Assembly (NCBI GenBank): GCA_959347345.1
Contig: OY365738.1
Coordinates: forward strand, 434,001-498,000
Reading direction: 5' to 3'
DNA: 64,000 nucleotides
DNA from: an uncultured Amylibacter sp.
GTDB lineage: Bacteria; Pseudomonadota; Alphaproteobacteria; Rhodobacterales; Rhodobacteraceae
Under the pieces are notes generated by a model. That model made no database searches, was not told the origin of the DNA, and saw nothing but the letters and a program-made list of their open reading frames with translations. Positions 58,801-64,000 of this stretch are shown here, piece after piece (within the stretch, counting starts at the first letter, position 1; each line of letters begins with the position of its first letter). The position numbers were made by a program, and so were the translations under genes.

Positions 58801-61800
58801 GCTTGTATCCTCTATCCCTATGGGACAAGGTGTGATGCTACGGTCTATGCTGAGGAACGCACAAGTTATACGAATCTTGTTAATAGTTGCAGGGATGGTA
58901 TAACGACGGGCACTGCTTGTAGCGCACATGATGCTTGTGTCGCGAATCCATATCGGGGAGGGTGCTATTTTGGTAACTATGCCAAAGAACGCGAAGTTTA
59001 TACTGAAAGCCTTTTGGCGTATTGCAGTAGAGACCGTAATGGGGCAACCGCCCCCGTGGGTGCGCCCGATTGTGCAACACCAGTAATCCAAGCCGATGTT
59101 TGTGTCAGCAGTGGGACTTATGCGAATCCGCTGGATGCAGAGACTTGCCCTGTAGGCTATGCCGATCTTGACATGATTCAAAATGCATTTACAACAACGT
59201 GCTATCACGCGCGGGCGGATTTATCGGAAAGACCCGAATGTAATAATATCGCCACTTGTTTTGTGTCGGGCAACCTTGCCAATAATGCCGCGACTTCAAC
59301 TGATGGCAGGGTTACTTGTAATATTGCTGGGCTTTTTGATGTGAAGGATTTGGTAATATGTAATGGGGCGATTTCTGGTGGAACTAAGCCAGCAGACTGT
59401 TCGCAAGAAGCGATTACCAAGGCTTGCCTCGCCAATCCGTTTTCCGAAATTGTTAGTGACGAAGGGATTGATTGTCTTAGTGATAGATCGCTTGATCAAG
59501 CACGGAATGAATTGTGCTTTGGTGCCGAAAGCACTCAGTATGATTGTACATTGACGCAGACCCGTGCGTGCACGGCTGATTCTACAAGCAAATATTGTCC
59601 AGAGGATGTCGCGAGCAGTCCCTGCCTGATGGATCCTTTCGGCGATACTTGTTTTAACAATAATACCTATAGACGTGACCGTTTGCTGGCGTGTAATGAT
59701 ACTACCACTAACCCTACCCTCCATGCCGAGATTTCGGATACGAGCGTTGCAATTTTGAATAAATCCACCCTTGCCCAAAATTGCCTTCATGCGATAGATG
59801 AAGAGTGCGGTTATGGTGATCCGATTGAGCAATTTACAAATGAATTCTGCCAGATTGGCACGCTTTATGATAAGGCACGGGGGGAGGCTTGTATTGCAGG
59901 CACCGCTCCATCGGATGCCATTTGTGGTGATGAAAATTCGGGGAGGGTTATCCAAGCCTATTGTGCTACGGATGCTGCTTTTACGGATTTAGTGAATTGC
60001 CCGACTAGATTTGCGACATTGAATGGCGATGCGAGCGCCGTGACTGTGCCTGCTATTGGAACGGGTCAAAACCAGTTGCTCAATTCCGATGGTTCGGCCG
60101 CGCTGACGATTATCGCGGCGAACAAGGCGAATGATGCAAAAGATGCCCCCACGAACTTTATTGGAATCACTGGTGGTAGCGCAATCCTGGCGGCGGGGAC
60201 GGGTACCAACCGCAACGGTCTTGCCTTGGCGGATCCGCTCATCGGTTTTGCCCTTGCCAATAGTGCCACAAACAAGCTCTATGTCGGGTTGTTACAGGAC
60301 ACGGCTCTGGGCGCGCCTTTGCGTAGTGGTACTGCAACAAGTGCCACTTGGGATGCAACCGTGAGGGTCATATCTTATGATGGAGCGACGATAGGTACGC
60401 CAGCAAATGAAACTTTCACATTGCTGGTTAGTTATGGTGGCACAAGCGATAATACCCTTGCTGTAATGGGAGCTAAACCCAGCGTTGGCTTGCTGGGCGC
60501 GTTTACCATAGATGGTAAATTCACCAGAAATGGCGTGATATATGGCACGGTGAATTTTGCTACTAATGCTGGCACGGGTACGCTTACAGGTTTGATTGGT
60601 GATGCGGGCGTGGTTGGCATATTTAAGAGCGATGCTGAGACGGGTGCAACCACCTCCGCCCTCGCCTATGTCGGCGGGTTTACTGCCGCAGCGCCAGTGC
60701 CAAGTTTTCCAAACTATAGCTCTTTTGTAGAGCATTATGGGTCGCAACTCCCCGAAGGCCGAGACGAAAGGGCCGGTGGGAGTGGATTCTTGCGAGGCTT
60801 GTCAAACACCTTGAATACGGATGGTCTTACCCTTGATGCCGATTCTAGTCGTAATGTTGTGGTTAGATTGGGCGATGTGGCAAGCGGACATGCCGACTAT
60901 GGTAGCGGTTTTGGTGTTCTGCGTGCTAGTAATAGGTATCGCGCGGGGCTGTTATCTGGCACAGATTTGGGTGCGGTTTTGACTTCCGATGTCACGGCAA
61001 GATGGACTGGCAAAGCCTATGTTATACGTAGTGGTGGTACAGGGTCTGGTGATTTGACGTTGACTGTGAATTTTACCGATGGCACGATTAACACAACAAC
61101 AGCCGCGGCTTTAACTAACAATGCTGGGGCGTTGACGGTTCGTGGGCGGTTCGGCTCGGTGCATAGTTTGCCCGATGGTATTCTGGGCGGGACGGTGAGC
61201 TATGGTAGTAGTTTCAATAATCTGCCATTGATTGGTTTGATTGGGGACAAGGGTGTGCTTGGCGTATTCCATGCTGTCAGTAACCAACTTTCCGCTGGCG
61301 GGTTTTATGCGACCCCTGCCCCTGCCCTTCCTGACGCGGTATTCGCGACTTGGGAGGATAGTTTCGCCACGGGCGAGCCTAATGAGGGGACTCTGTTGGC
61401 AGAGAATGCTCTGTTAAATGATGCTGATAATACGAGTACTATCGTCACCGATACCACCCCAACATCGGGTACGAATTCCGCGCACTTTATCCGTGGCACG
61501 GCGAAGGGTATTGATGGGATTTATACGCCATTTGCCCCTGCTAGGGTAGGCGGTTTTCACCTGACTGGTGATACTGACAACGGGATTGCATTCGGGTTTA
61601 TTAATACTGATACTGATATTAATGATCATGCTACGGGTCTGCATTTCGCTGGCTTGCTCAGCGGTGCCGATGTCGGTGCGCCAATTAACGCGCAAACTGA
61701 AGCGTTTTGGACTGGTAGCATAGGTGGCTTTATAAATGGCCAAGCTATTTCTACAACGAATTTCCGTCTTCGCGTTGGCTTTAACGGGACTGTCGGGTCT

Positions 61801-62844
61801 ATCACGAATAGTAATGCTCTTGAAGATCGATTTGGAACACAAAGTCCTGTTTCGCTTAGGGGTCGGTTCTTTGCTTTCAATGGTACGTTTAACGCTGATG
61901 GTGTGTTGACGGGTACGGTTGAATCCTCGGCTAATTTTGACCTTGTGGGTGCTCGTCAAGCTGGTACTTTCAATGGGATTGTTGGGCAAGCGGGTGTGCT
62001 GGGCGTGTTCAAAAGCGATGCGGACACTACGACCAGTGGCGTTCAATATGCTGGCGGGTTTGCGGTTGTTCCCAGTGGGACTCCGACAGCGTTTATTGAT
62101 GAGGTGGCTGTGCCAAACAACAACGGCGGCGGCGGCGGAACAGTGACAGAGTCAGCTGGTTATATAAAATGGGCAACCAGTTTGGGCAGTGACCTGCGGG
62201 CTTCGGGTTATGATACTCCTCAAGGGGCAAATAGTGTGGATTTCATCAGATTGGGTGCCGCCGATGCTATCCTTGCAACAAGTCCAGACGATATTATCCC
62301 CGAGTATTTGCGCCTGAATGGTGCGACCGAATCTAGCCAAGATGGTTATGAAAGCGGTGTTGCTTACGGCGTTGGAGGTGACATTGATAATGGTATTGTT
62401 CAATTATACGCGGGTCTGTTGCCAACCACAGATGTGGGCGCAGGCACGGATTTGGGTGCGCCGATTGCGCAGAACATGGCAGTTGCCCTTTGGGAAGGCA
62501 CGTTAGGAGGTTTGGACCTTAATGGTAATCCTATATTCACACAAAACAATGCAGCTTTCACCCTGAACGTTTCTTTCTCGGGTAATAGTGGGACGATTGC
62601 ATCTCCTAGCCCGACTTTCATAGTTGGAACAGGTATATTCTGGGGTATTAATTTTGAGGGTACGTTTGATGAGTTTGGTGTGATATCTGGGTCTGCTAAT
62701 GAAGTATTTGGGAGTGGCGCAACTGGTACATTCAATGGTTTGATTGGGCAGGACGGCGCGATTGGTGCGTTCAAAGGCATAAACGGAGCTGGCTCGCAAG
62801 GTTATGTCGGTGGTTTCCAAGTCAAGCCTCCCGCGGGTAATTAG
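40867..62844 (+). CDS. Giant Cys-rich modular lipoprotein, 7,325 aa to the first stop
   Basis: A 21,978-base frame. Residues 1-42 are a lipoprotein signal (lipobox LAAC, Cys43, then Gly-Gly-Gly, which does not signal inner-membrane retention). The body alternates long Cys-rich segments, with many NPF...C and ARxxxC units, and beta modules. Ten modules are recognised by GLIG or a close variant at residues 1356, 3005, 4328, 4964, 5325, 5851, 6575, 6790, 7037 and 7291, each followed by GAVGxF and YVGGFV-like ends and preceded by W-x-G and GxFxxxGVIxGT strands. The last three modules have no Cys-rich segment between them. Internal duplications lie at 45580-47040 and 52768-53211. Cys is mostly TGT here, TGC in the 979- and 847-aa paralogs. 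The TAG at 62842 lies in a linker and the frame stays open beyond. Probably a surface protein; role unknown. Confidence 0.88.
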   Translation: MTNARNTNKTVANQYLNPIIRIGAKPLMLLSILLTAMFILAACGGGAAAPAAVTPTADPCRGNPFGGTCTSAADQTRRTTVVQLCLDEAMVNTPVCAQAIVAEPCLVNPLGKDADGTTDCSAATEFIAYLPTGTTVADVVSDRVDFCDDDSDTANANICMGVETAQNACTAAAPFANALCDDVTGIAGLRTTYCNADATLWEDACDAGEATYTGATEKRNMACLESGVTADASCASRANVREACNADPFTQTTTTNADLCTGSTADTGGTTYADARAACAVAATSFAENCDSQDTIGDVKLARDMACAESGTTADDTCNVRPNIIADCDADDPFANTGCDTAAHILADSNAIRTTYCTADATTFDADCTEGTDGMVNDARARVALACNVEVTTGIDGCDTFANGVDGATVATCSANPFSGTDGCGANIAFNGIRTGICTTEATSFNPNCADATYAGSAAVRAALIAKCANPTTAGDCATTFIDGSDTGTTVAMCFADPFNTDCGANNVVDDSFATARDERNTLCAATGSPFDALCVIDTFANSNDANRDTYCLTIALENDVDCAGTRSGGDTTDRLAEICGATDTHNPFALLCGDNTANRMTFCGLGTQSGNLDCLTDEAMLCARNPFGTNLGPAATVDCIAPSTGSYAAERLALAEACRLGNTPANGATCTVAIDRCNANPFSDTVFNGGECDRVAFEGAHAPYCAADANPWQTNCDTVAMENGSVNAVDTARTTVCLENRAIITNTVTLAAGDSLFNDALCGAVVITSGTTIAEARTAWCTVGDNIFDTDCGADDADTFGATTVARQTACETTADAPLTSVGTNNCVSRADDICGTDGIEGDNPFAAICSVATQNVNNSANYLDAQQYYCSLTANNALQPCEATIAGVCGATDAPITTTTAIFDRLCLAAEYLAAQRTYCSVTALDGDTDCDKTQPDATASIKDTLCDGTETTDTPHAMVCGTANLEQQRTFCGLTDNSAATGCAATIAFACDEATTTGNPFHVLCSDNEADRILRADECRGGNSAGKMCDTAVDTCNGAPFTAGCDAAVYVNALTAYCTEGDNIFDVQCVDGTHGAIGAVNNARLARCAGPIADLGRSAVDATCFTESVAICGTMTVEGTSPFAEICGDANRNMNHADLAAIQGFYCGNNARRPGCPDDTDNSGAVTSGDFARGQATPLRTDPTAESQFLEIAVDSSDISTTGTLTETAGGGVAPTPTTLDFSELEYGGQPLSLEAADGVAFFTGFHGNTEYAYAGIFGTTDLGAPIATNTTATWNGLLNINGTEQAFDLEVVFSDSADNTVKGFAINPIDTKDFLVDGTFDANGVITGNVHYDEFASDTRLNISAPNGVLSGLIGTDGAVGVFYNTAGDLYVGGFVVSPDLGICTTNVFDPLCPVYQSVPAQTAFCVTAVNIFNPLCIEATHGTTDQLKGLRDAACLARGDMADGTCKNREEVRMACNTNVYTQTTGLDTNINLCTGTATDGGEAYSARQTACQTAATTFAQTWCNGGDTSVAAVNSARNSYCGDKARSESDGTGNGNCVSRLAATCTTNDGTAPFSGICGTAVTPQQITACSGTLGDLTTKGAVASDCNNALLSGAICGDASSMGGSDPFAPICSEPTATLGGFVLATAQLAICGGLVSDLTDGGAQLSDCRTNDLSGAICGTSTTVGSDPFAPICGESSAIVSGFVLATAQLTICGGELTGFDGAAEVTDCKTPALAGVICGMDSTPGSDPFAPICGGAGALASYDQAAAQFAICSGSVTTLTSGNAVASDCKTNDLAGAICGDLNSNPGSDPFAPICSESDAIIGGFVLATAQLAICGGELTGFNGAAEVGDCKIGGQSTTICGMDSNPGTDPFAPICGGDGAPPDGIDLAAAQLAICGGPINELTDGGAQLSDCKNGNQSTTICGAGSNPGSNPFAPICGGAGAPDGFDLAAAQLTICGGPINELTDGGAQLSDCKNGAQSNTICGTGSSPGSDPFAPICVTAGAPDGIDLAAAQLAICSGALAGFAGNADVSDCKTGGQSATICGDGTSAPGTNPWAYICGQSTAIINGFIRETAQDRACLAKGATDAGTGNNCAFRTAVLSACDLNPYEVATDTNADLCGASTSTTNGETYLVRRGICEDKTTTFTETYCGPNDKAVGGTDTAVKDVRDEICLEQEAGDINSGDNNCIGRANVNAACLPADPFLHVGCSSADNIAGTRTTYCTTGTKIFDPECDNNAYGAAGVTAKARATACTANTAVHHETGNAITTCGSETVAGIVFDYCATDAGLTDTDSCPVKAGGEVARVCRETNPWGTGCSPTSTTYHAERKARCASSDPLPSGVVRATVCPVVLEITCRTGGGSITANPFDATCLDGATYTSDRLARCEVDAVATITNLGGSCSGAGLSDVICGSSASESGSNPFAPICDSDTQNANFANLDRAKQLSCGATRLGAGATNKGVCDTLQDGLCTGANSVSATPQGAGNFVCSTDSEPNVVLARNNFCQDPATTYATGCTTAIGTTLNTRRTLATSCVEGGSNFPQSGTADAVCNQEVAAGLTVAMCSANPYLSACDVVGVKEAFTTVLTARDNLCTTSVSNSDPFNALCNVYPMINTQRVDYCDEPTTAWEGRCVGGGLVDTGNAIANARANVCINNLAITTTADSAPLVAANNSLFSSRCTGLSVVGGTTVTETRLPLCAGALNLLTAAGGNATLCNSAELSGVICGTLGDTTASNVYAPICSDQLALTSGYTVADVNARRTDTCLATAVAGRDPSCGSETPNSGYIGTYCAGDNNSAAADNARDCPNTAYLRKNPTVTTALTAGALGGTGANSALNSDGTARLTGENVFLTAQLNAGDTDAATNFANIGAATFEKGDVNELISLKLDAVGGNSATTSGFLGGISPNNSDKLYVGILSGTNVGAPLTSNPATAAWPTIARVINGTTALDASRQFILDVSFSNKTITTRTTSRNAADNLDLPPDFGSLGTIGINGSFTANGVIYGTVDFGGTNTGTLTGLIGQVGAVGIFKSAPTSPTVPNPNPYVGGFVSDNPNTAPLLNCGETEENGVAPTPFDDDCDGVNDDLQVRLCVEKDALASAGSGSAVNCTMNNTFTSAVCITSGRDANPFDSLCPVDAGKKKTFVNLCADTGNLGALGGSTACEGDINTCLASPFASGCTGPEYADVRTTAIGTCRSDMTPFDAKCAEYGDRGNQQTTFCTTRAGVGDADCNTGGYITTLCGAGDGTNVFATVCTDANRITFCTTGTTNIFDSRCNTSTSEVMQQANMAREAACAESAVNAARAMDSQCTATVLRICGTEGKVFNSACLRANISMTYHPARLLACEGDAALPANDSCNSPILAGVICGTSASDTGTDPFAPICSISTQNSNFANLAAVQDLQCRTKAMPADAAVAGDDCYELAYGTNGFCDGNDAGDNPYAPVCGENNGANQASFCTSFNQAGNTEAIQLCNNDIAVVCPNTPFRSDGTVECLSNSAYANQRAEQCSKGTQGTGDCNTETIANTVCASTGPYANPFADFCSTTTARTTGMTLAEIRQGVYTTCLDGTKDSDSDVCESTASDRTKLSTITCIATNPTALFAAECDYTEFKVVEVNYCTVEGNVWLTTCNSENVADINSRISDARATICIENRAIVTGGADGVADRMSLFNSACNGLAHSTNGLTVALARIALAEMCRTNDMADGCDQPADGLNGKSVADCSANPYDTTDTLSCAGNDAFNAERTARNNLCTSSTSGSDPFNALCDVFAARMAERTAHCGTSKTNPWDAKCEGALVTAGDATIAEARTNVCLANTEIRTGSETVTQALFNTRCTGRANQAGTTVTTTRLGYCEGAIADLNTAGGTPALCKDTELSGAICGMGSTPGSNPFAEICTESSGAALLDGFNLAEAQEAVCLVTGTSNLPGETCGAIVSGVCGENPFTQTTQTGGQTDLCVDASGSTTYAEGRERACGTTGQSSLPNSDCQSVKNRLCTGAGSIETMAGAGKYNCSIDGDFSNDRETQCGTGDPAGGSVCETVITGLCMGAGSILKMAGQAGYNCSEDEAFSTDREVTCGTSDPAADSVCETVVTGLCTGANSFETEVGAGNYNCSDDAAFVGVRLTECALIGAHSTCETLITTNCTNVQSGNPHANCPATPTGNADVALWQGGARNSGNTGYLTDVVASDRASEDDAAANFIVGGAAGLSLGSEASNTSTPAPLTLNGVEGITGTDDGFALSTGTFAGNVTKLYVGLLSTTALGAPLDNADQGGDWTAKTTVLTSTGETVNESFKLTVNYSANSLAVKDTTTLTIGALGVISINGEFTANGVIFGTVDFAGANAGTLSGLIGQDGAVGIFASNAGASTAYVGGFVAAPEKEGETGTTVCDTTTPFTDANCDPVLDVAARLAEANRCYNDGRTETGGDCVAITPCLTRSTVGLFGTRTLDNGVMCSDVAFAGARASHCSAGINGNGGNIVAELCRDFIALNNAESACLTNPFTSDCEAKLGTAITTTSRTNRINYCTSVGRSDSTNTNAGNPCAGALTYCSTEQRATCASTVPGTNSDLITAFCGVFRNLSDAVCTDTTERTTSCNGNPFYTFCTEADYITAQRTACGSDNYSDDLRAFEDVRVQIQGADGRSPTVINAAICQSLGHISTLCAESGTNANPFALICDTDTNTNRVNLATTKQGYCRGDGLEANPDDCGGVASAFCATAGTDNAVAFDNLCRDASYDEARVKACGAGTPNTSTYTANGFTDCNTLVANLCPGNPGCPLSGDTVTTASWTSVLPGAGAVQADGSMRLDILPELGLDEDYTGYVQADANGLKLGAALLDAGGTRKSGVTYNGNILNLSDAGVVGDGGVAFARIDFTDFVPNEVATGRERFYAGILDGTDVGAPLNNAEQSGEWKGKIALYSGGLVEALDFTLTVGFNNGAVGTLTGSVTDNDNTGATFALNGNFTSAGIIYGTTSFGYTNRLSTGSLTGLIGAKGAVGAFVSSGAGDRSSAGEARNRNGEYAGGFVVKASEPAVAVDCTTATGTPFAMGCDEELDIVNVRTQLCLNDRTVANGSDNDGICGVLTMRFCFDTSANFGDNPFDGRCDTETGIIATRLTLCENDEAHSTCGTIIANNCPPTGTRHESCPVVADVASWKRERRNSGDTGSLTGVIALGGVTSDNVKNANFIEGSTDGLVLGGNVTNQQPLGSPTLGDLEGIGDNKSGFAIARGVVGTHRSFVGLLSTTNLGAPLSNAGQSATWGAKLNILVGSNPDTAPSETFKLKVDFTAESIQIVDDSDIETVISLTNTLLEFGGAKATFALTNGKFNTKGIIYGTTTLRAYNSTLTGTLTGLIGVNGAVAIFASDGSSSSVPYVGGFVAAPSCNAAAGTPFRASCTDNVAEQTIFVNGCDDDSITVGCDQSITGVAGGTTINECIANPYNFECGGRTGAFADVLAARNAICGYGAGTNPFDPLCNDHPSQNVNQQNFCGESREGYSSQKATDCAPLIARICAGSNSVLTRVGAGEYNCSADDAFASDREVECGATDPAGDPVCGLVIASVCTGANAFASTAGGGNYPCSTDSTFEGARDAYCRTTTTVGDSLCAGARMARICLAGDTPFSAICGADDGVMNAEARAVACATGNGGTSAFCGDEDTSGTYIFAYCDTAAGNTNAAYCPNTYAGAVNDTSPNLVDVSDLTNKALNADGTGLERVIAYRDANPATDDRANFIAGGDNLAYLGTNIAVNRSETFRLNSTSGFSVAQGSATKTVTDGRGTKTTYDHYYYVSVLASTNLGEPLPATATDGATTLEWSAQLRFMFGATVQAPQDFTLMVDLSGQTISGSATGLLGFDIDGNFTDNGLLYGRFVSNLAGAGTLSGLIGDAGAVGIFKSNPGSGVYVGGFLADGSGNCTTTGNPFNADCKGNIDLRVQLCLAWEADGLPNGVTVAANCAGDPAITAVICATSGANANPFDTNICTGDQDSIQTTFLNNCKAGNANGADCTVHDACILYPYGTRCDATVYAEERTSYTNLVNSCRDGITTGTACSAHDACVANPYRGGCYFGNYAKEREVYTESLLAYCSRDRNGATAPVGAPDCATPVIQADVCVSSGTYANPLDAETCPVGYADLDMIQNAFTTTCYHARADLSERPECNNIATCFVSGNLANNAATSTDGRVTCNIAGLFDVKDLVICNGAISGGTKPADCSQEAITKACLANPFSEIVSDEGIDCLSDRSLDQARNELCFGAESTQYDCTLTQTRACTADSTSKYCPEDVASSPCLMDPFGDTCFNNNTYRRDRLLACNDTTTNPTLHAEISDTSVAILNKSTLAQNCLHAIDEECGYGDPIEQFTNEFCQIGTLYDKARGEACIAGTAPSDAICGDENSGRVIQAYCATDAAFTDLVNCPTRFATLNGDASAVTVPAIGTGQNQLLNSDGSAALTIIAANKANDAKDAPTNFIGITGGSAILAAGTGTNRNGLALADPLIGFALANSATNKLYVGLLQDTALGAPLRSGTATSATWDATVRVISYDGATIGTPANETFTLLVSYGGTSDNTLAVMGAKPSVGLLGAFTIDGKFTRNGVIYGTVNFATNAGTGTLTGLIGDAGVVGIFKSDAETGATTSALAYVGGFTAAAPVPSFPNYSSFVEHYGSQLPEGRDERAGGSGFLRGLSNTLNTDGLTLDADSSRNVVVRLGDVASGHADYGSGFGVLRASNRYRAGLLSGTDLGAVLTSDVTARWTGKAYVIRSGGTGSGDLTLTVNFTDGTINTTTAAALTNNAGALTVRGRFGSVHSLPDGILGGTVSYGSSFNNLPLIGLIGDKGVLGVFHAVSNQLSAGGFYATPAPALPDAVFATWEDSFATGEPNEGTLLAENALLNDADNTSTIVTDTTPTSGTNSAHFIRGTAKGIDGIYTPFAPARVGGFHLTGDTDNGIAFGFINTDTDINDHATGLHFAGLLSGADVGAPINAQTEAFWTGSIGGFINGQAISTTNFRLRVGFNGTVGSITNSNALEDRFGTQSPVSLRGRFFAFNGTFNADGVLTGTVESSANFDLVGARQAGTFNGIVGQAGVLGVFKSDADTTTSGVQYAGGFAVVPSGTPTAFIDEVAVPNNNGGGGGTVTESAGYIKWATSLGSDLRASGYDTPQGANSVDFIRLGAADAILATSPDDIIPEYLRLNGATESSQDGYESGVAYGVGGDIDNGIVQLYAGLLPTTDVGAGTDLGAPIAQNMAVALWEGTLGGLDLNGNPIFTQNNAAFTLNVSFSGNSGTIASPSPTFIVGTGIFWGINFEGTFDEFGVISGSANEVFGSGATGTFNGLIGQDGAIGAFKGINGAGSQGYVGGFQVKPPAGN
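45580..47040 (+). repeat. Eight tandem copies of a 60-63-residue Cys module
   Basis: The marker GATTG inside each unit recurs at 45640, 45829, 46012, 46195, 46381, 46567, 46750 and 46930, a period of 180-189 bases. Each unit reads roughly AQLAICGG..., then GAxxxDCK, then ICGxxSxPGSDPFAPICG. Copies are near-identical at the DNA level. All spacings are multiples of three. Confidence 0.9.
52768..53211 (+). repeat. Three tandem copies of a 48-50-residue Cys module
   Basis: Units start at the Cys codons at 52768, 52918 and 53068 (150-base period). The pattern is CETVxTGLCTGAxS...GAGxYNCSxDxAFxxxRExxCG. Two related units recur near 57297-57560. Confidence 0.85.
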
Positions 62845-64000
62845 CCCACGAGGCCTCCGCCCACTCCGAACCCAGATAAACCAGAAGCTACGCTTGATTG
62901 TGAAGCCACGGGGACTCCGTTTGATGTGGGTTGTACGGACAATAACGATGTGAAGTTGGCGTTGTGTCAAGGCACGATTGCCCTTTTGAACGCCGCTAAT
63001 GGTGGTAGCCCTGATAAATGTAAAACACCCGCCCTGTCGGGCGCGATTTGTGGCACGGCAACCTCAACTGGCACAAATCCGTTTGCCCCGATTTGTTCGG
63101 ATGCCACGGGGAATTCCGATTCTGCTAATATATTGACCAGACAAGTTGCCTATTGTGTGGATAATGCCAGCGCAAGTGGTTGCGAAGGGGCAATATCATC
63201 ATTCTGCCAAACCGCGGAAGGGCGGAAAAGCCAAACACTCTGCCCCGCGCAATATACGCCAGCTGTTCGGGCAACCGTGATTGCCACCGATTGGGCAACC
63301 ACTGCGCGGAATGCCACGGATAATACGGGGGCGCGCGTTTTGGATGCGGTTGGAAATAACGATGCCCGCACGAGTTATATTAACGCGATTGCTCGCACAA
63401 ACGGACGCGGGACTTTTGATTTTGACGGCGGTGTTAACGGGGTGGATGGTGTTAGCATCATACAAGATAGTTTATTGCTCTCTGATTTTAATTTTGTGGA
63501 GGATGGTATTGGTGGCACGGATGGTTTTGCCTTTGCCCGTGTTGATAATCCCGCCTTTACCGATAATCCCGATGGCGCACTTGATCCGAAAGCCAGATTT
63601 TATGCTGGGTTGCTGACCACTACGAATTTGGGCGCACCCCTGACGGATACATCCGCCGATGGGATATGGGATGCGGTATTTGCGGCCGTTGTGAGCGATT
63701 CCAAACCCGCGTGTGACCCAAATTGCGACACGGATCAAAATCCAAATTATAGGGAAGTAAGAAGTGGTCGCCTCATTGAAACCAGTTCCACCGTGGATGT
63801 TAGTTTTGCCGATAAGACCATTAAAACCAGAGAGGTAGATGCCGATTTTACCCCTGACCCGACTGACTTTGAGCTGGACGGCGACCGTATTACTATAGAT
63901 GGTAAATTTAACGCGGATGGCGTGATATTTGGCACATCCTCATGGATTTATGATAGGCAAACCTCGCACGGCTCGGTTTCTGGTTTGATTGGGTCAAAAG
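62845..64000 (+). CDS. In-frame continuation of the giant lipoprotein gene beyond TAG (partial)
   Basis: Directly after TAG 62842-62844 the same frame is open for 385 codons to the window edge. It starts with a proline linker (PTRPPPTPNPDKPEATLDC), goes on with GTPFDVGC, ALSGAICG and GTNPFAPIC, all standard Cys-rich units of the giant, and then a beta module (FYAGLLTTTNLGAPL, GKFNADGVIFGT, SVSGLIG) cut by the edge. No start codon with a ribosome site or signal peptide opens it, so it does not look like an independent gene. It is either the true C-terminal part, reached by stop-codon read-through, or the stranded part of a gene broken by a nonsense mutation. Confidence 0.75.

Noticed and set aside
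62842..62844. TAG read as pyrrolysine, prompted by the corrinoid methyltransferase-type protein in the window
   Set aside because: TAG ends many ordinary genes here (yacG, pstC, phoU, purB, gltA, lexA, the ntrC-like gene), and no pyl genes are seen.

Overview
The window reads as chromosomal DNA of an alphaproteobacterium, probably free-living and aquatic. The evidence is an F1-ATPase inhibitor zeta subunit (DUF1476), an alphaproteobacterial SOS box (GAAC-N7-GAAC) in front of lexA, a PstA with a long periplasmic insert, an NtrC-type regulator, and a betaine-type ProXWV transporter. Coding is dense. All calls come from reading the sequence; no search was run.

Layout. 1-2.0 kb: start of a small exported protein, yacG, tRNA-Phe, and an AT-rich PD-(D/E)XK nuclease gene ending 11 bp from the tRNA. 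2.1-7.5 kb: phosphate uptake, pstS then pstC-pstA-pstB-phoU. 7.9-9.5 kb: guaA with a near-consensus promoter and almost no leader. 10-13.1 kb (minus): proX, a terminator, then proW-proV. 13.7-17.2 kb: purine synthesis, purB with the zeta subunit on minus and purC-purS-purQ on plus. 17.9-19.2 kb: four tandem small paralogous genes of unknown role. 19.2-20.6 kb (minus): a corrinoid-binding protein and a DUF1638 protein. 21.2-27.5 kb: two paralogous Cys-repeat lipoproteins. 28.2-30.9 kb (minus): gltX-gltA. 31.2-36 kb: an NCS2 purine permease, comEC, lexA. 36.2-37.7 kb (minus): an NtrC-like regulator that has lost GAFTGA and its Walker B acidic pair. 38-64 kb: a Pro/Thr-repeat lipoprotein, then a lipoprotein gene of 7,325 codons whose frame stays open past an in-frame TAG to the window edge.

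Two systems stand out. First, a family of surface-type lipoproteins (979, 847, 809 and at least 7,325 aa) is built from two parts: Cys-rich repeats around C-x8-C 'DPFN' units, and a recurring beta-rich module ending in GLIGxxGAVGxF...YVGGFV that resembles TbpB/Slam-type lipoprotein barrels. The giant carries ten such modules, and an eleventh follows the TAG codon. Second, nine copies of a composite intergenic element lie between 3.1 and 36.3 kb. Most are bounded by inverted arrays of a heptanucleotide (TTAGTTA, TTAGTGA, TTAACGA and similar). They contain swappable hairpin modules and an 80-bp unit between imperfect direct repeats. The heptad arrays often supply the neighbouring gene's stop codon.

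Limits: repeat boundaries are good to a few bases, and family assignments are from memory of motifs. The lipoprotein modules and the four small paralogs have no function that can be read from the sequence.
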